Numbered from the stretch's first letter, positions 7,791 to 16,187 are shown. The stretch is 64,000 nucleotides of DNA from Clostridium_AM tanneri (GCF_033659955.1 NZ_JARUJP010000010.1:1-64000); one strand, 5' to 3'. Numbers and translations: made by a program. The notes: generated from the letters alone by a model not told the origin.

Positions 7791-9281
7791 GTGATTATTA
7801 TTTATAAAGCACTTTTAATTGGCATAAATAAATATTTAGACAAAGGAATTAAACCTTTAAACAATGTTGTTAACGATGTTCTAGGAATAGGTAGGGTATT
7901 GGGAGTTTCATCAGTAGATTATGGTCAAAGTAATTTAATTGGAACTCAAGCTACAAAGGTCAATGTTATAAAATCATTAAAAGATTTCTTTGGGAATTGT
8001 AGCAAAGATGATACTCTTTTTCTTTACTGGGCAGGGCACGGTTCTACAAGCGGAAACGGATGTTTTATAACTTATGATACTAAAATTTATAACATACTTA
8101 ATACTTCTATTGAAATGGATTATGTAAAAGAACTTATTGAAAATACTAATGCGAAAGCTGTAGTCGTAATGTTTGATTGTTGTTATAGTGGTAACGTTGC
8201 TAGAGAGGCTTCAGCCGTTAGGGATACAATGGAAAGAGCATTAAAGGTTAGCGGTAAGGGGAAAGTAGTAATTGCAGCTTGTGATTACTATCAAAAAGCT
8301 TATGAACTTGATAAAGAAGCTCATGGAAGATTTACATATCATGTTTTACAGGGACTTGAAGGAAAAGCAGCTGATGAAAAAGGTAATGTTGATATATTTA
8401 ATCTCTATAAATATATATCAATTGAAATGGAAAAGTATGAAGATGTACAAACTCCAGTTTTTAACGGTATTGTTACATCACCGATTATTTTGAATGTTAT
8501 TGAAGAGAGAGACTCTGAAAAAACTCATAATATAAATAACTATAAGGAAAATTTAACAGGTGAAGAAGTAATTCAAGATAGTGGAAAGTGGTGTTTATTT
8601 AATATTGAAGCCATAAAATATGACAAAGTTATTGAGAAGGATGATTTAATAGAAGTAAGCATAGTAAATCCATTACCAGGGCAAGTTGCTATAATAAGAA
8701 ATCTCGACACTGTAAATCCCTGGGGCAATAATAATATTAGTTTTACCTTTAAAGAATTGTGTGAGTATGTTAAGGTAGAAAACATTGAGATAAATCATGA
8801 TAATGATGAGATATATACTATAAAATTGAGAAAAAATAAAAAAGGTTCAAGTTATGGAACCGAATTATCTGTTGGTTTAGGAGGATTTGGAAAATCTATT
8901 AGTGCAAAAGAATTAGCAGAGTTAAGAGCAAGACGAATTTTGCTTGGAGAAGAAAAAAATCCAGAGTTTTCCCGTTCTGAATGGAATATGATAAATATGT
9001 TTGTATCAAAGAATGGATCAACAGGATTTGAAATTAGCAAACCAATTCTAAGAGACGTTATTAATAAATTCTTAAATAAATCAGTTGAAGATTGGAAACT
9101 TATAAGACTATATATGATTTATTATCTTATAATGTCCTATACAGTAGAGTATATTGAAGATTTAAAGCTTTTTGTTTATAGTGGTATCATTAGTAAAGTT
9201 GAATTTACAGGTATTAGACACAGAATATATTCAAATGTTGATCCCGAAAAGGTTATAGTAAATGACAGAACTGTCTTCTAG
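7791..9281 (+). CDS. Caspase-like (C14) peptidase, divergent from dnd operon
   Basis: A 496-residue protein. Residues 5-240 form a caspase/metacaspase fold: N-terminal ALLIGINKY, catalytic His in YWAGHGS (H83) and catalytic Cys in FDCCYSG (C131). Residues about 270-496 are of no family I recognise. They start with a probable beta-rich part (WCLFNIEAIKY...PGQVAIIRNLD), pass through a Gly-rich stretch (SVGLGGFGKS) and end in helices. The start is GTG at 7791 behind an AGG-type site. Bacterial caspases occur as effectors in defence and cell-death systems, cutting after Arg/Lys or Asp depending on type. The shared operators with dndB suggest a role tied to phosphorothioation. Substrate and activation are unknown. 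Confidence 0.8.
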   Translation: MIIIYKALLIGINKYLDKGIKPLNNVVNDVLGIGRVLGVSSVDYGQSNLIGTQATKVNVIKSLKDFFGNCSKDDTLFLYWAGHGSTSGNGCFITYDTKIYNILNTSIEMDYVKELIENTNAKAVVVMFDCCYSGNVAREASAVRDTMERALKVSGKGKVVIAACDYYQKAYELDKEAHGRFTYHVLQGLEGKAADEKGNVDIFNLYKYISIEMEKYEDVQTPVFNGIVTSPIILNVIEERDSEKTHNINNYKENLTGEEVIQDSGKWCLFNIEAIKYDKVIEKDDLIEVSIVNPLPGQVAIIRNLDTVNPWGNNNISFTFKELCEYVKVENIEINHDNDEIYTIKLRKNKKGSSYGTELSVGLGGFGKSISAKELAELRARRILLGEEKNPEFSRSEWNMINMFVSKNGSTGFEISKPILRDVINKFLNKSVEDWKLIRLYMIYYLIMSYTVEYIEDLKLFVYSGIISKVEFTGIRHRIYSNVDPEKVIVNDRTVF

Positions 9282-9522
9282 GACAAGTTACTATTGATCA
9301 CTTATTATTTCCAGTATTCTATCCCTTAAAAGTTTATTATAAATCTTCATCATAAACAATTCCTAATCGCATGTTGTGGTAAACTTCATTTGTTTTGTAA
9401 TTAATGCTATTTACCCTAATAATAGTATAGCATTTATAACTTTTAGAAGCAAAAATTTATTAATTAATTTTGCCTATATCACCCCTAACTGTATATATAC
9501 TAAGTGAAAGGGGTTGATAAAT

Positions 9523-9747
9523 ATGGCTGCAACAGCAACAAAGCTACAGACTACACTAATAGTAAAATATATAGATGGTGTAGATCCAAAGGGAAAGGAA
9601 ATAATTAAAAGTCAGAGGTTTTCAAAGGTGAAAACCAATGCTACAGAACAGGCCATTTTCGATGTGGCAAAAGAGGTAGAAAAGCTTATAGGAAAAACCT
9701 TAGATGAAATAATAAGGGAAGATGAAAGCGGCATCACAAATGTCTAA
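9523..9747 (+). CDS. DUF1659 family small protein
   Basis: A 74-residue protein beginning MAATATKLQTTL and ending DEIIREDESGITNV, matching the DUF1659 family of small Bacillota proteins of unknown function. The start ATG at 9523 has AAAGGGG nine bases upstream. A TTG start at 9514 overlaps that site and is less likely. A plausible promoter (TTGCCT, then TATATA after about 18 bases) lies at about 9471-9500. It is followed by a DUF2922 gene and a YvrJ gene, an order seen repeatedly in clostridia. Function is not known. Confidence 0.8.
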   Translation: MAATATKLQTTLIVKYIDGVDPKGKEIIKSQRFSKVKTNATEQAIFDVAKEVEKLIGKTLDEIIREDESGITNV

Positions 9748-9911
9748 GGTTAAAGAGCAGAAAAGGTAGGGAACTGAAATTACAGGACTTCTTCTACTTT
9801 AGAAGGAGTCCAAGCTAGGAAACTAAATTATTTTCACGAACTATTCCACCTACAAAGAAGTGAGAGGGTTTATGTCTATTACTATAAATTTTATTAAAAG
9901 GGGGAAAAACT

Positions 9912-10130
9912 ATGGCTAAAACACTAGTTATGAATTTTTTAAATGAAGAGGGAAAGAAAACTGCTATAAGAGTTAACAACATAAGAGAAGATATCACAGA
10001 TCTTGAGGTAAGTGCTGCTATGGACGTAATAATTCAAAAGAACATTTTTTCATCCACTGGTGGAGACTTAAAGTTTAAGGACTCTGCATCAATTACAGAC
10101 AAAACTTCTTCAGAGTTATCTGTAAAATAG
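9912..10130 (+). CDS. DUF2922 family small protein
   Basis: A 72-residue protein (MAKTLVMNFLNEEGKKTAI start, SSELSVK end) of the DUF2922 type. It has beta-strand alternation and a central EVSAAMDVIIQKNIF helix, resembling the DUF1659 neighbour in size and likely fold. RBS AAAAGGGGGAAA precedes the ATG. It lies 164 bases after the DUF1659 gene and 165 bases before yvrJ, with a terminator-like hairpin in the second gap. No function is established. Confidence 0.8.
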   Translation: MAKTLVMNFLNEEGKKTAIRVNNIREDITDLEVSAAMDVIIQKNIFSSTGGDLKFKDSASITDKTSSELSVK

Positions 10131-10206
10131 CGGTGAACTACACTACTTATATAAGTTGGTGGTGATCCGGTAAATACTCAAAATTAGAAAGTTAAAGAAT
10201 GATAAG

Positions 10207-10264
10207 GCACAGGCTAATTTACAAAAACTGGAATTGGTTTTAAGTAAACTACTGTGCTTTTTTT
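10207..10264 (+). terminator. Terminator after DUF2922 gene
   Basis: GCACAG (10207-10212) pairs with CTGTGC (10252-10257). Inner TTTAC/GTAAA and AAAAC/GTTTT pairs extend the arm, and a T7 run follows. Read-through would reach yvrJ. Confidence 0.65.
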
Positions 10265-10295
10265 ATACACTACATTAGTAAAGAAGGTGGGTTAA

Positions 10296-10439
10296 ATGAG
10301 TAGTGAGTTGTTAAATCTTATAGCAAATGTTGGTTTTCCCATAGCGGTATCTATATATTTGCTAGTTAGGTTGGAAGCAAAGCTGGAAGTTTTAACAGTG
10401 AGTATAAATAATTTATCTAACGCTATTAAAAGTAATTAG
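10296..10439 (+). CDS. yvrJ: YvrJ family membrane peptide
   Basis: A 47-residue protein starting MSSELLNLIANVGFPIAV, with one hydrophobic helix (about residues 6-26, ending SIYLLVRLE) and a short charged C-terminal helix. This is the YvrJ family layout: one transmembrane segment and a coiled tail. RBS AAGGTGG lies 7 bases before the ATG. In Bacillus subtilis yvrJ neighbours the sigO/rsoA regulatory genes. Here a sigma-like gene lies 1.9 kb away. The role is unknown. Confidence 0.75.
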   Translation: MSSELLNLIANVGFPIAVSIYLLVRLEAKLEVLTVSINNLSNAIKSN

Positions 10440-10471
10440 ATGAGAAAAAAATAGAGTTTCTTTGACTTTAA

Positions 10472-10517
10472 AAAAGAGGAAGTAATATGCTAATTTTCGC
10501 AGAGAACTTCCTCTTTT
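10472..10517. terminator. Convergent terminator, yvrJ / XRE gene
   Basis: AAAAGAGGAAGT (10472-10483) pairs with ACTTCCTCTTTT (10506-10517), giving a stem with A and T tracts on both sides, so it works in either direction. The stop codon of the minus-strand regulator lies within the loop, so the terminator overlaps its coding end. Confidence 0.8.
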
Positions 10518-11131
10518 ATTATTTCAAGGCTATTTAAATCAATTAACATTACATAAAGATTAGCATTAAGAGATTTAGGTTTATTATTAAGTACCACATT
10601 ATATTCTTTTTGTGAAGTAACAACAACTGTTATTTTCTCATTTGTTTTAAAAGAATTAAGGGTAAGATGTCCTAAAAAATTCAAAAAAATGTTTTTATTG
10701 ACTGCCTCCATAAATGCTACATACCATCTGCGGTATGAACCATCCTTAAAATCAACTATTAAGGTGAAAAGGCCTAAGTTCTTACCAGGAGGAGTAATTG
10801 ACTTTACATTTTCTAGTGAAAATAAATAGGGAGTAAGGGTTTGATGAAACTTTTTTTCTATACTTAGGTTTTTATTGCTGATCTGATCTTTGTTTTCTAT
10901 GTCATTAATATGGCCAGCAGCTATCATAAAATCCTTATAGGTTACACCATTATGGGCTAGTTGAGATAATTTAGCTATAGTAGCTGGTGAAGGAGGGGTA
11001 TCTAGTAATTTACGTAATAATCGAGATATGTGGGCAGGACTTAAGCCAACTTCAGAAGCATATCTTGTTATTGACCTATCACCTCTTGCCTTTTCTAATA
11101 AATCTGCAAACTCTTGTTTATTAAAAGTCAT
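10490..11131 (-). CDS. XRE-type helix-turn-helix regulator
   Basis: A 213-residue protein. Residues 1-75 form a Cro/CI-like helix-turn-helix domain (ITRYASEVGLSPAHISRLLR is the HTH core). Residues 95-213 are a beta-rich domain of unknown role containing GSYRRWYVAFMEAV. It is divergent from the phage-like gene set that starts at 11484, as a phage repressor would be. An inverted repeat at 11193-11228 in the shared upstream region is a likely binding site. RBS AAGGTGG precedes the ATG. It could equally be a chromosomal regulator; there is no peptidase motif. Confidence 0.65.
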   Translation of the reverse strand: MTFNKQEFADLLEKARGDRSITRYASEVGLSPAHISRLLRKLLDTPPSPATIAKLSQLAHNGVTYKDFMIAAGHINDIENKDQISNKNLSIEKKFHQTLTPYLFSLENVKSITPPGKNLGLFTLIVDFKDGSYRRWYVAFMEAVNKNIFLNFLGHLTLNSFKTNEKITVVVTSQKEYNVVLNNKPKSLNANLYVMLIDLNSLEIIKEEVLCEN

Positions 11132-11192
11132 ATTACCACCTTACCTTTATTCCTTATATAAAAAGTTGTCAATTACATTACTATAATTAAAT

Positions 11193-11228
11193 ATCTACAA
11201 TTATCTATAATTATCTATAATTGTAGAT
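11193..11228. promoter_or_regulatory. Inverted repeat, probable XRE operator
   Basis: ATCTACAATTAT (11193-11204) and ATAATTGTAGAT (11217-11228) are perfect inverted copies with a 12-base spacer that repeats the ATTATCTATA unit. It lies 60-100 bases upstream of the XRE gene start. The remaining part of the 352-base gap to 11484 is AT-rich promoter-like DNA. Confidence 0.6.
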
Positions 11229-11483
11229 AATTATAATTTATTATATCAAGTACATTGCCTGTAGTCAAAGAATGTTCAAATTATAACCTAACAAAAAGTC
11301 ATTTATAATGAAACTATTTATAATATGGTATTGTTTTGCTAAAAACAGATTGCGTTACATATAGTCAACAAAAACTTGATAAATAAGAAATAATAATATT
11401 GACTAAAATTAATAAAAATAATATAATGTTATTGTAATAATATGACATATTTAATCTAATATGGGAGATACGGGAGGGAGTCA

Positions 11484-11954
11484 ATGGAAATGAGAGAGTA
11501 TATCATATATTTACTGGAGAACTATAATAAAATTTCTTGCGACATAAAACAATTGCAATTCGAGCTAGAAACCTTTCAGAATTTACTTCCAGAAGAAATG
11601 ATTGAGTCAATGAGCTTTTCATCAAATTTTGAGAGAAAAGCTCATTCCTGTTCATTATCAGATAAAACCAGTACAATTGCTATCATATATGAAAAATTAT
11701 CTCAAAGAGTAAATAAAGAAGCTGAGGAAGAAATCATAAAAAAAATAAAAGCCTCTAAGTATGAACTAGGAAAACTTGATTACTGTATTGATAGATTAGA
11801 TCCTAAAATCAAAGATGTTATAAAAGGGTATTACTTAGATAAAAAATCCTGGGGACACTTAAAAGGTGAGTTGTTTATGAGTGATAGTGTACTAAATAGA
11901 AATAGAAAAAAAGGTATAGATAAACTTGCAGAGATGTACAGCATAGGGATTTAA
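11484..11954 (+). CDS. ArpU/DUF1492-like sigma-related phage protein
   Basis: A 156-residue protein with an N-terminal coiled-coil region (about 1-50) and a C-terminal segment resembling sigma region 4 (PKIKDVIKGYYLDKKSWGHL, then SVLNRNRKKGIDKLAEMY). This layout is typical of phage late-gene activators of the ArpU/DUF1492 type. RBS GGGAGGGAG lies just upstream of the ATG. It is followed by 333 bases containing a terminator and then by another sigma-like gene. The function as a transcription activator is inferred. Confidence 0.55.
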   Translation: MEMREYIIYLLENYNKISCDIKQLQFELETFQNLLPEEMIESMSFSSNFERKAHSCSLSDKTSTIAIIYEKLSQRVNKEAEEEIIKKIKASKYELGKLDYCIDRLDPKIKDVIKGYYLDKKSWGHLKGELFMSDSVLNRNRKKGIDKLAEMYSIGI

Positions 11955-12210
11955 TTTGCCTGGTAAATATAGTGTTAAAAGTTATCAGGGAACTATTATA
12001 CATAAGGTTTCGCTAGGGGTGGTACATCTACTCCTTTTTTTAAGTTAAAGGTGAGTAGAAAGGTAGTAAAAGGTTAGTAAGTAGATAGAATTTTAGTTGA
12101 AAATTGGTAGTACAACAGGAAAAAAACTATGTTATAATTAAAATGTAAATAGTTTACATAAATTTCAAATAAAGTAATAAATGGTTAGTAAAAACTTAAA
12201 TATTATCTAT

Positions 12211-12242
12211 AGCTTCTCAAAAATTTTGAGGGCTTTTTTTAT
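12211..12242 (+). terminator. Terminator in leader of sigma-like gene
   Basis: AGCTTCTCAA pairs with TTGAGGGCT (with G-U pairs), followed by TTTTTTTATTTTT. It lies about 45 bases before the next coding start. A TATAAT-like -10 at about 12134 could start a roughly 100-base RNA ending here. The other contents of 11955-12287 are short imperfect AGGTNAGTA repeats at about 12048-12084. Confidence 0.65.
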
Positions 12243-12287
12243 TTTTAAGTTTTAGAAAGAGTTTTAGTTAATAAAATTGCTGAATAG

Positions 12288-12872
12288 ATGGGGGGTTTTA
12301 CAATTAGTGAAATGAGGCTCATAGAAAAAATTCTTTTAGCTAAAACAGGAGACAAAAAAGCTATGGAAGAGATAATAAAAAGCTATACTCCTTTTGTTGT
12401 AAAGTCTGCAAGATGTACCTTTGTGAAAGGGTATGATATAGAAGACTTAATTCAAATTGGACAAGTAGCCATAATTAAAGCTGTGAATATGTTTGATGTG
12501 ACAAAAAGTAGTGCCTTTACTGGATATGTTACCAATGCTATTGCTAGAAGCTTCTACGGTTTAATAAGGGACAACATAAAGGAAAACAGCTGCTGTAGCC
12601 TAAATAGTGCAAATGAGGATGGTAACCAATTTATAGTTGCTATACCTGCAGAGGAAAATATAGAAGAGGAACTTTTAAAAAAAGAAGAAAAGCTGCTGCT
12701 AGGAAAGGCTTTAGATAAGTTGCCAAAAGAGGATTTAGAGTTAATTAATTGGTTTTATTATGAAAATAAGACTTTGGAAAAGTATGCACAGTTTAAAGGT
12801 ATATGTTACAGAACTGCTATAAATAGAAAAAGAAAAGTATTAAAAAGACTAAGGTTGAGTTTTAAAGATTAA
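12288..12872 (+). CDS. Sigma-70 family RNA polymerase sigma factor
   Basis: A 194-residue protein with region 2 (YTPFVVKSARC...DIEDLIQIGQVAIIKAVNMFD, about residues 30-75) and a region 4-like HTH near the end (TLEKYAQFKGICYRTAINRKRK). Size and build fit small alternative sigma factors, including the group that holds toxin/bacteriocin sigmas. Start choice is unclear. ATG 12288 lacks a clear RBS. GGGGGG at 12290-12295 would suit an ATT at 12303 or, poorly, the ATG at 12312. It lies among phage-like replication genes, so it may control a local mobile or bacteriocin-type module. Confidence 0.7.
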   Translation: MGGFTISEMRLIEKILLAKTGDKKAMEEIIKSYTPFVVKSARCTFVKGYDIEDLIQIGQVAIIKAVNMFDVTKSSAFTGYVTNAIARSFYGLIRDNIKENSCCSLNSANEDGNQFIVAIPAEENIEEELLKKEEKLLLGKALDKLPKEDLELINWFYYENKTLEKYAQFKGICYRTAINRKRKVLKRLRLSFKD

Positions 12873-12940
12873 AAGCTACTATAATTATTAATTTTTACAA
12901 CAAAACCAATGTGATTGAAATAGTTTTGGGGGGATAAGTA

Positions 12941-13894
12941 TTGAACAGATCGCTTGTAGAGGACAATACGGTAATAATTTTCAATCCTAAATTAGCAAAG
13001 CTTATAGGGATGAATGAAGCTATAATCTTAAGCCAAATAAATTATTGGTTAGAAAAAAGTACCAATCTTATTGAAGGCAGAAGGTGGGTATATAATACTT
13101 ATGAAAATTGGCAGGAACAAATTTATGTTTTATCAGTAAGTAGTATAAGGAAGGCAATAAAAAATCTTGAGTCTATGGGTATTGTGATTTCAGGTAACTT
13201 TAATAAGTGCAAGATGGATAAAACAAAGTGGTATACTATAGATTTTGCTTTGATTCAGCAGTTGTATCATAAAGCTTATGGTAATTGTAATAACTCCAGT
13301 GTTACAAAAGAGCAGAAGGACTGCTTAAATTTAGTACAGGAAGAGTTAAGTTCTAACAAAGCAATACCAGAGATTACTACAGATAGTATAGAAGAAGAGG
13401 AAGAAGGGGTTAAGCAGCCTGAGAAAGTCAGGCCTAGAGGGGAAGATGAAAACAGAATCTTATGTGAAGGCAGAAAAGAGAACTCAGAAGCCTTTAAAAA
13501 AGTAGTTGACTACTACAGTGCTAATATAAGGTTTCCTGGTTCTTATGATTTAGAAAAAATACAGTTTCTCTGTGATGAGTTTAAGAATCCAGAGCTTATT
13601 ATTCTTGCCATAAAGGAATCAGTGGAAAGCAACGTAAGAAATTTAAGGTATGTAGAAAAGATATTATATAACTGGCAGGATAAGGGGGTAAAAACTTTGA
13701 GGGAGGCGGAATTAGTTATTAACAACTATAAAAAGAGAAAGGGGGATAAGAAAAATGAAGGACTTAAAGGAATCAATGGGGAAAATAGAGGGGGTAATTC
13801 AAAGAGTCCGAAAACAAATAAGGGAAAATGGACAGGCTATAAACCACCAGAACCAAGAATCTTATCAGACACAAATGAAGATGAGCTTATCTAA
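12941..13894 (+). CDS. DnaD-like replication initiation protein
   Basis: A 317-residue protein. The N-terminal part (LAKLIGMNEAIILSQINYWL, then SVSSIRKAIKNLESMGIV) is a winged-helix replication initiator domain. Residues about 185-255 (KKVVDYYSANIRFPGSYDLE...YVEKILYNWQDKGVKTL) match a DnaD C-terminal domain with its YxxxIxxNW-like signature. The tail is Lys/Gly-rich. In phages and plasmids such proteins load the helicase with a DnaC-type partner, which is the next gene. The start is TTG with GGGGGGATAAG upstream. The 3' end overlaps the next gene by 140 bases in another frame. Confidence 0.75.
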   Translation: MNRSLVEDNTVIIFNPKLAKLIGMNEAIILSQINYWLEKSTNLIEGRRWVYNTYENWQEQIYVLSVSSIRKAIKNLESMGIVISGNFNKCKMDKTKWYTIDFALIQQLYHKAYGNCNNSSVTKEQKDCLNLVQEELSSNKAIPEITTDSIEEEEEGVKQPEKVRPRGEDENRILCEGRKENSEAFKKVVDYYSANIRFPGSYDLEKIQFLCDEFKNPELIILAIKESVESNVRNLRYVEKILYNWQDKGVKTLREAELVINNYKKRKGDKKNEGLKGINGENRGGNSKSPKTNKGKWTGYKPPEPRILSDTNEDELI

Positions 13895-14600
13895 TCATTC
13901 TGATATTAACAAAGAGGAATGTCCAGCTTGTGGGGGAGCAGGTTTTGTTATAAAGAAAAGTTCCAAGTATCAAGATACTATAGTTTTTTGCCAGTGTAGA
14001 GAAATGGACAAAGCTCTTCTGATATGGAAAAATTCCGGGCTTCAAATGGAGAAAAATACATTGACCTTTGCTAATTATAAGCCCTATAATGAAGTCACAA
14101 AAAAAGCAAAAAACACTGCTATTGAGTACTTTAAGCAGTTTAATAGCATTAGAAACACTAGAAAAAACAGCATAGCTTTTCTAGGACAAGTTGGAAGTGG
14201 TAAATCCCACTTGACTGTGGCCTTAGGGGTAAATCTCTTATCGAAGGGAATTAAGGTTGTTTATATGTCCTATAGAGATGAAATTTTAAAAATAAAACAA
14301 AATATCCTAGATGAAGATTACTATGCCCGTTTTATAGGAAGATACAAAAACTGTGAGGTACTATTGATTGATGATTTGTATAAGGGAAAAATAAATGAGT
14401 CAGATATTAACATAATCTTTGAAATAATTAATTATAGGTATATGAATAAATTGCCTATTATTATATCATCGGAATTTAATGCAGAAAGTCTTTTATCCTT
14501 TGATGAAGGCGTAGGCAGCAGAATTATTGAGATGTGTAAGAATTATATTGTGCAGATTGAGGGAAAGGAAAATAATTATAGAATATCAAGCTCCATGTGA
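13755..14600 (+). CDS. DnaC-like helicase loader ATPase
   Basis: A 281-residue protein. After an N-terminal extension, a zinc-finger-like CPACGGAG...FCQC (residues about 55-78) precedes an AAA+ core with Walker A FLGQVGSGKSHLT and Walker B EVLLIDDLYKG. This is the DnaC/IstB-type loader that partners DnaD-like initiators. The ATG at 13755 has GGGGG ten bases upstream (13741-13745) and is preferred, which creates a 140-base overlap with the initiator gene. ATG 13875 is the alternative, giving a 241-residue protein with only a short overlap but a poor RBS. Confidence 0.75.
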   Translation: MKDLKESMGKIEGVIQRVRKQIRENGQAINHQNQESYQTQMKMSLSNHSDINKEECPACGGAGFVIKKSSKYQDTIVFCQCREMDKALLIWKNSGLQMEKNTLTFANYKPYNEVTKKAKNTAIEYFKQFNSIRNTRKNSIAFLGQVGSGKSHLTVALGVNLLSKGIKVVYMSYRDEILKIKQNILDEDYYARFIGRYKNCEVLLIDDLYKGKINESDINIIFEIINYRYMNKLPIIISSEFNAESLLSFDEGVGSRIIEMCKNYIVQIEGKENNYRISSSM

Positions 14601-14627
14601 AAATTATATTGGATTGGCAATAAGAAT

Positions 14628-14921
14628 TTGCAACCCAACCTTGAAAAAATTAAAAAAGCACTGAATGATAGGAAACTTCTATCTTTTAATTATTCTAACC
14701 GTGGTGGGCAAAAAAGTAGTCGGAAGGTTGAACCCTATCGGCTGGTGTTAAAAGAATCACACTGGTATTTACAAGGCTACTGCGTTTCCAAGCAGGATTA
14801 TCGTGTCTTTAAACTTTCTCGTATTTCAACCTTTGAAATTCTTGATGAAATATTTATCCTTGGAGAATTGATAAATATTAGTAATTCATTGCAACACAAA
14901 GTCTACTTGTTTGATACCTGA
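14628..14921 (+). pseudogene. WYL-domain regulator fragment
   Basis: The 97-residue reading frame matches only the C-terminal WYL domain of YafY-like regulators: EKIKKALNDRKLLSFNYSN, then KVEPYRLVLKESHWYLQGYC and YRVFKLSRIS. The N-terminal HTH half is absent and the start is a TTG without a convincing RBS. The tail after residue 80 leaves the family pattern. Most likely the remnant of a deleted regulator gene rather than a working protein. Confidence 0.65.
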
Positions 14922-14991
14922 TAAAGAGTGATTTCCTTTATTGTATGTATTTTGTTATAATTACGGTAAAGGTAAAGAAAGGTGAATCGGT

Positions 14992-15543
14992 ATGTATGCT
15001 AAGAATATACACTACGCAGAAGAAGATTTTGAAAATATTCAGGCTAATTATAATGGTAAAGCTGAATATAGTAACGGATATATTGTATTATCAGCTAATA
15101 CTTCCATTCAACATAATAAAATAATATCAAGGCTAAATTTTAAACTAATGACGTTTCTTGATAAAAGTAAGTGTGATGTATACACGGAATCTATTGAAGT
15201 GATTTTTAGAAATAATGAAGAAGTGTATAAGTTTAAGCCAGATGTATTTGTAATGTGTGAAAAATCTGCTAGGCAAGGTGAAAGTTTCACATCAGCTCCA
15301 AAGATTGTATTTGAAGTTATTTCAAAAAGTACCGCAACTCATGACTATATAACAAAGTTAGATGTTTATCAAAGATTTGGTGTCCTTGAATGTAATCTGG
15401 TTGAACAAGAAGGGTATATAGTACAATATTCATTAATAGATAATCAATATAAAATAACAAATGTTTTTAAGAACAATGATAACTATATCAGCACGGTTTT
15501 TCCAGATATGTCTATAAACCTAGAAGATATATTTAAGTTCTAG
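14992..15543 (+). CDS. Uma2 family (DUF820) endonuclease-like protein
   Basis: A 183-residue protein with the PD-(D/E)XK fold pattern of Uma2 proteins: FKPDVFVMCE supplies the acidic residue, and IVFEVISKSTATHDYITKLDVY carries the E and the downstream K. The RBS GAAAGGTGA precedes ATG 14992. These proteins are abundant but their targets are not known. The C-terminal half is less conserved than in the best-known cyanobacterial members. It follows a regulator fragment, in a region that looks worn by deletion. Confidence 0.75.
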   Translation: MYAKNIHYAEEDFENIQANYNGKAEYSNGYIVLSANTSIQHNKIISRLNFKLMTFLDKSKCDVYTESIEVIFRNNEEVYKFKPDVFVMCEKSARQGESFTSAPKIVFEVISKSTATHDYITKLDVYQRFGVLECNLVEQEGYIVQYSLIDNQYKITNVFKNNDNYISTVFPDMSINLEDIFKF

Positions 15544-15665
15544 GATTGCCTCTTCGCTATAAAATAGGAAGTTGATTCGCTATTTTCCAAGGGTAAAAGA
15601 TATTTTGTGAAAGATTATAAGGATAAGCTATTTGATATGGAGTATTAAATGGAAGGAGCATAAAA

Positions 15666-16187
15666 ATGAATATAGTTATAAGACAAGAACAAGAAAAAGA
15701 CATAAGCACTATTTACAGTGTAGTAAAATTAGCCTTTGAAAAGGTAGAACATTCTGACGGTGACGAGCAAAACCTGGTTAACCGTCTCAGAAACAGTGAA
15801 GCGTTCATTCCGGAACTTTCACTTGTGGCAGAGTTGGATGGCGAAATTGTGGGGCATATACTCTTTACAAAAATTAAAATTTGTGAAAATATTTCTCTGG
15901 CTCTTGGGCCTTTGTCTGTTGTTCCTGAGTTGCATGGCAAAGGGATTGGAGGCAAGCTTATTATAAAGGGACATGAAATTGCAAAAAACTTGGGGTTTGG
16001 TTCTGTAATTGTACTTGGACACCCGGCTTATTATCCTCGTTTTGGATATGTCCCTGCAAGTAATTGGGGCATAAAGGCTCCCTTTGAAGTGCCGGATGAG
16101 TGTTTTATGGCGATGGAGCTGATCGAGGGGAGTTTAAAAAGTGTAAGTGGTATAGTTCAATATGCTAAAGAATTTTTTGAGAGGTAA
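15666..16187 (+). CDS. GNAT family N-acetyltransferase (YhbS-like)
   Basis: A 173-residue acetyltransferase. The acetyl-CoA-binding motif is LGPLSVVPELHGKGIGGKLI (about residues 81-100), with the family's beta-bulge and a conserved LGHPAYYPRFGYVPA motif that places it with YhbS-type enzymes. RBS GGAAGGAGC precedes the ATG. It would acetylate an amine, substrate unknown. It is a stand-alone gene on the plus strand facing the minus-strand RNA locus, with a conserved palindrome 50 bases after its stop. Confidence 0.85.
   Translation: MNIVIRQEQEKDISTIYSVVKLAFEKVEHSDGDEQNLVNRLRNSEAFIPELSLVAELDGEIVGHILFTKIKICENISLALGPLSVVPELHGKGIGGKLIIKGHEIAKNLGFGSVIVLGHPAYYPRFGYVPASNWGIKAPFEVPDECFMAMELIEGSLKSVSGIVQYAKEFFER

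Noticed and set aside
12048..12084. Imperfect AGGTNAGTA repeats considered as plasmid/phage iterons
   Set aside because: Only three poor copies, no regular spacing and no adjacent Rep-type gene.
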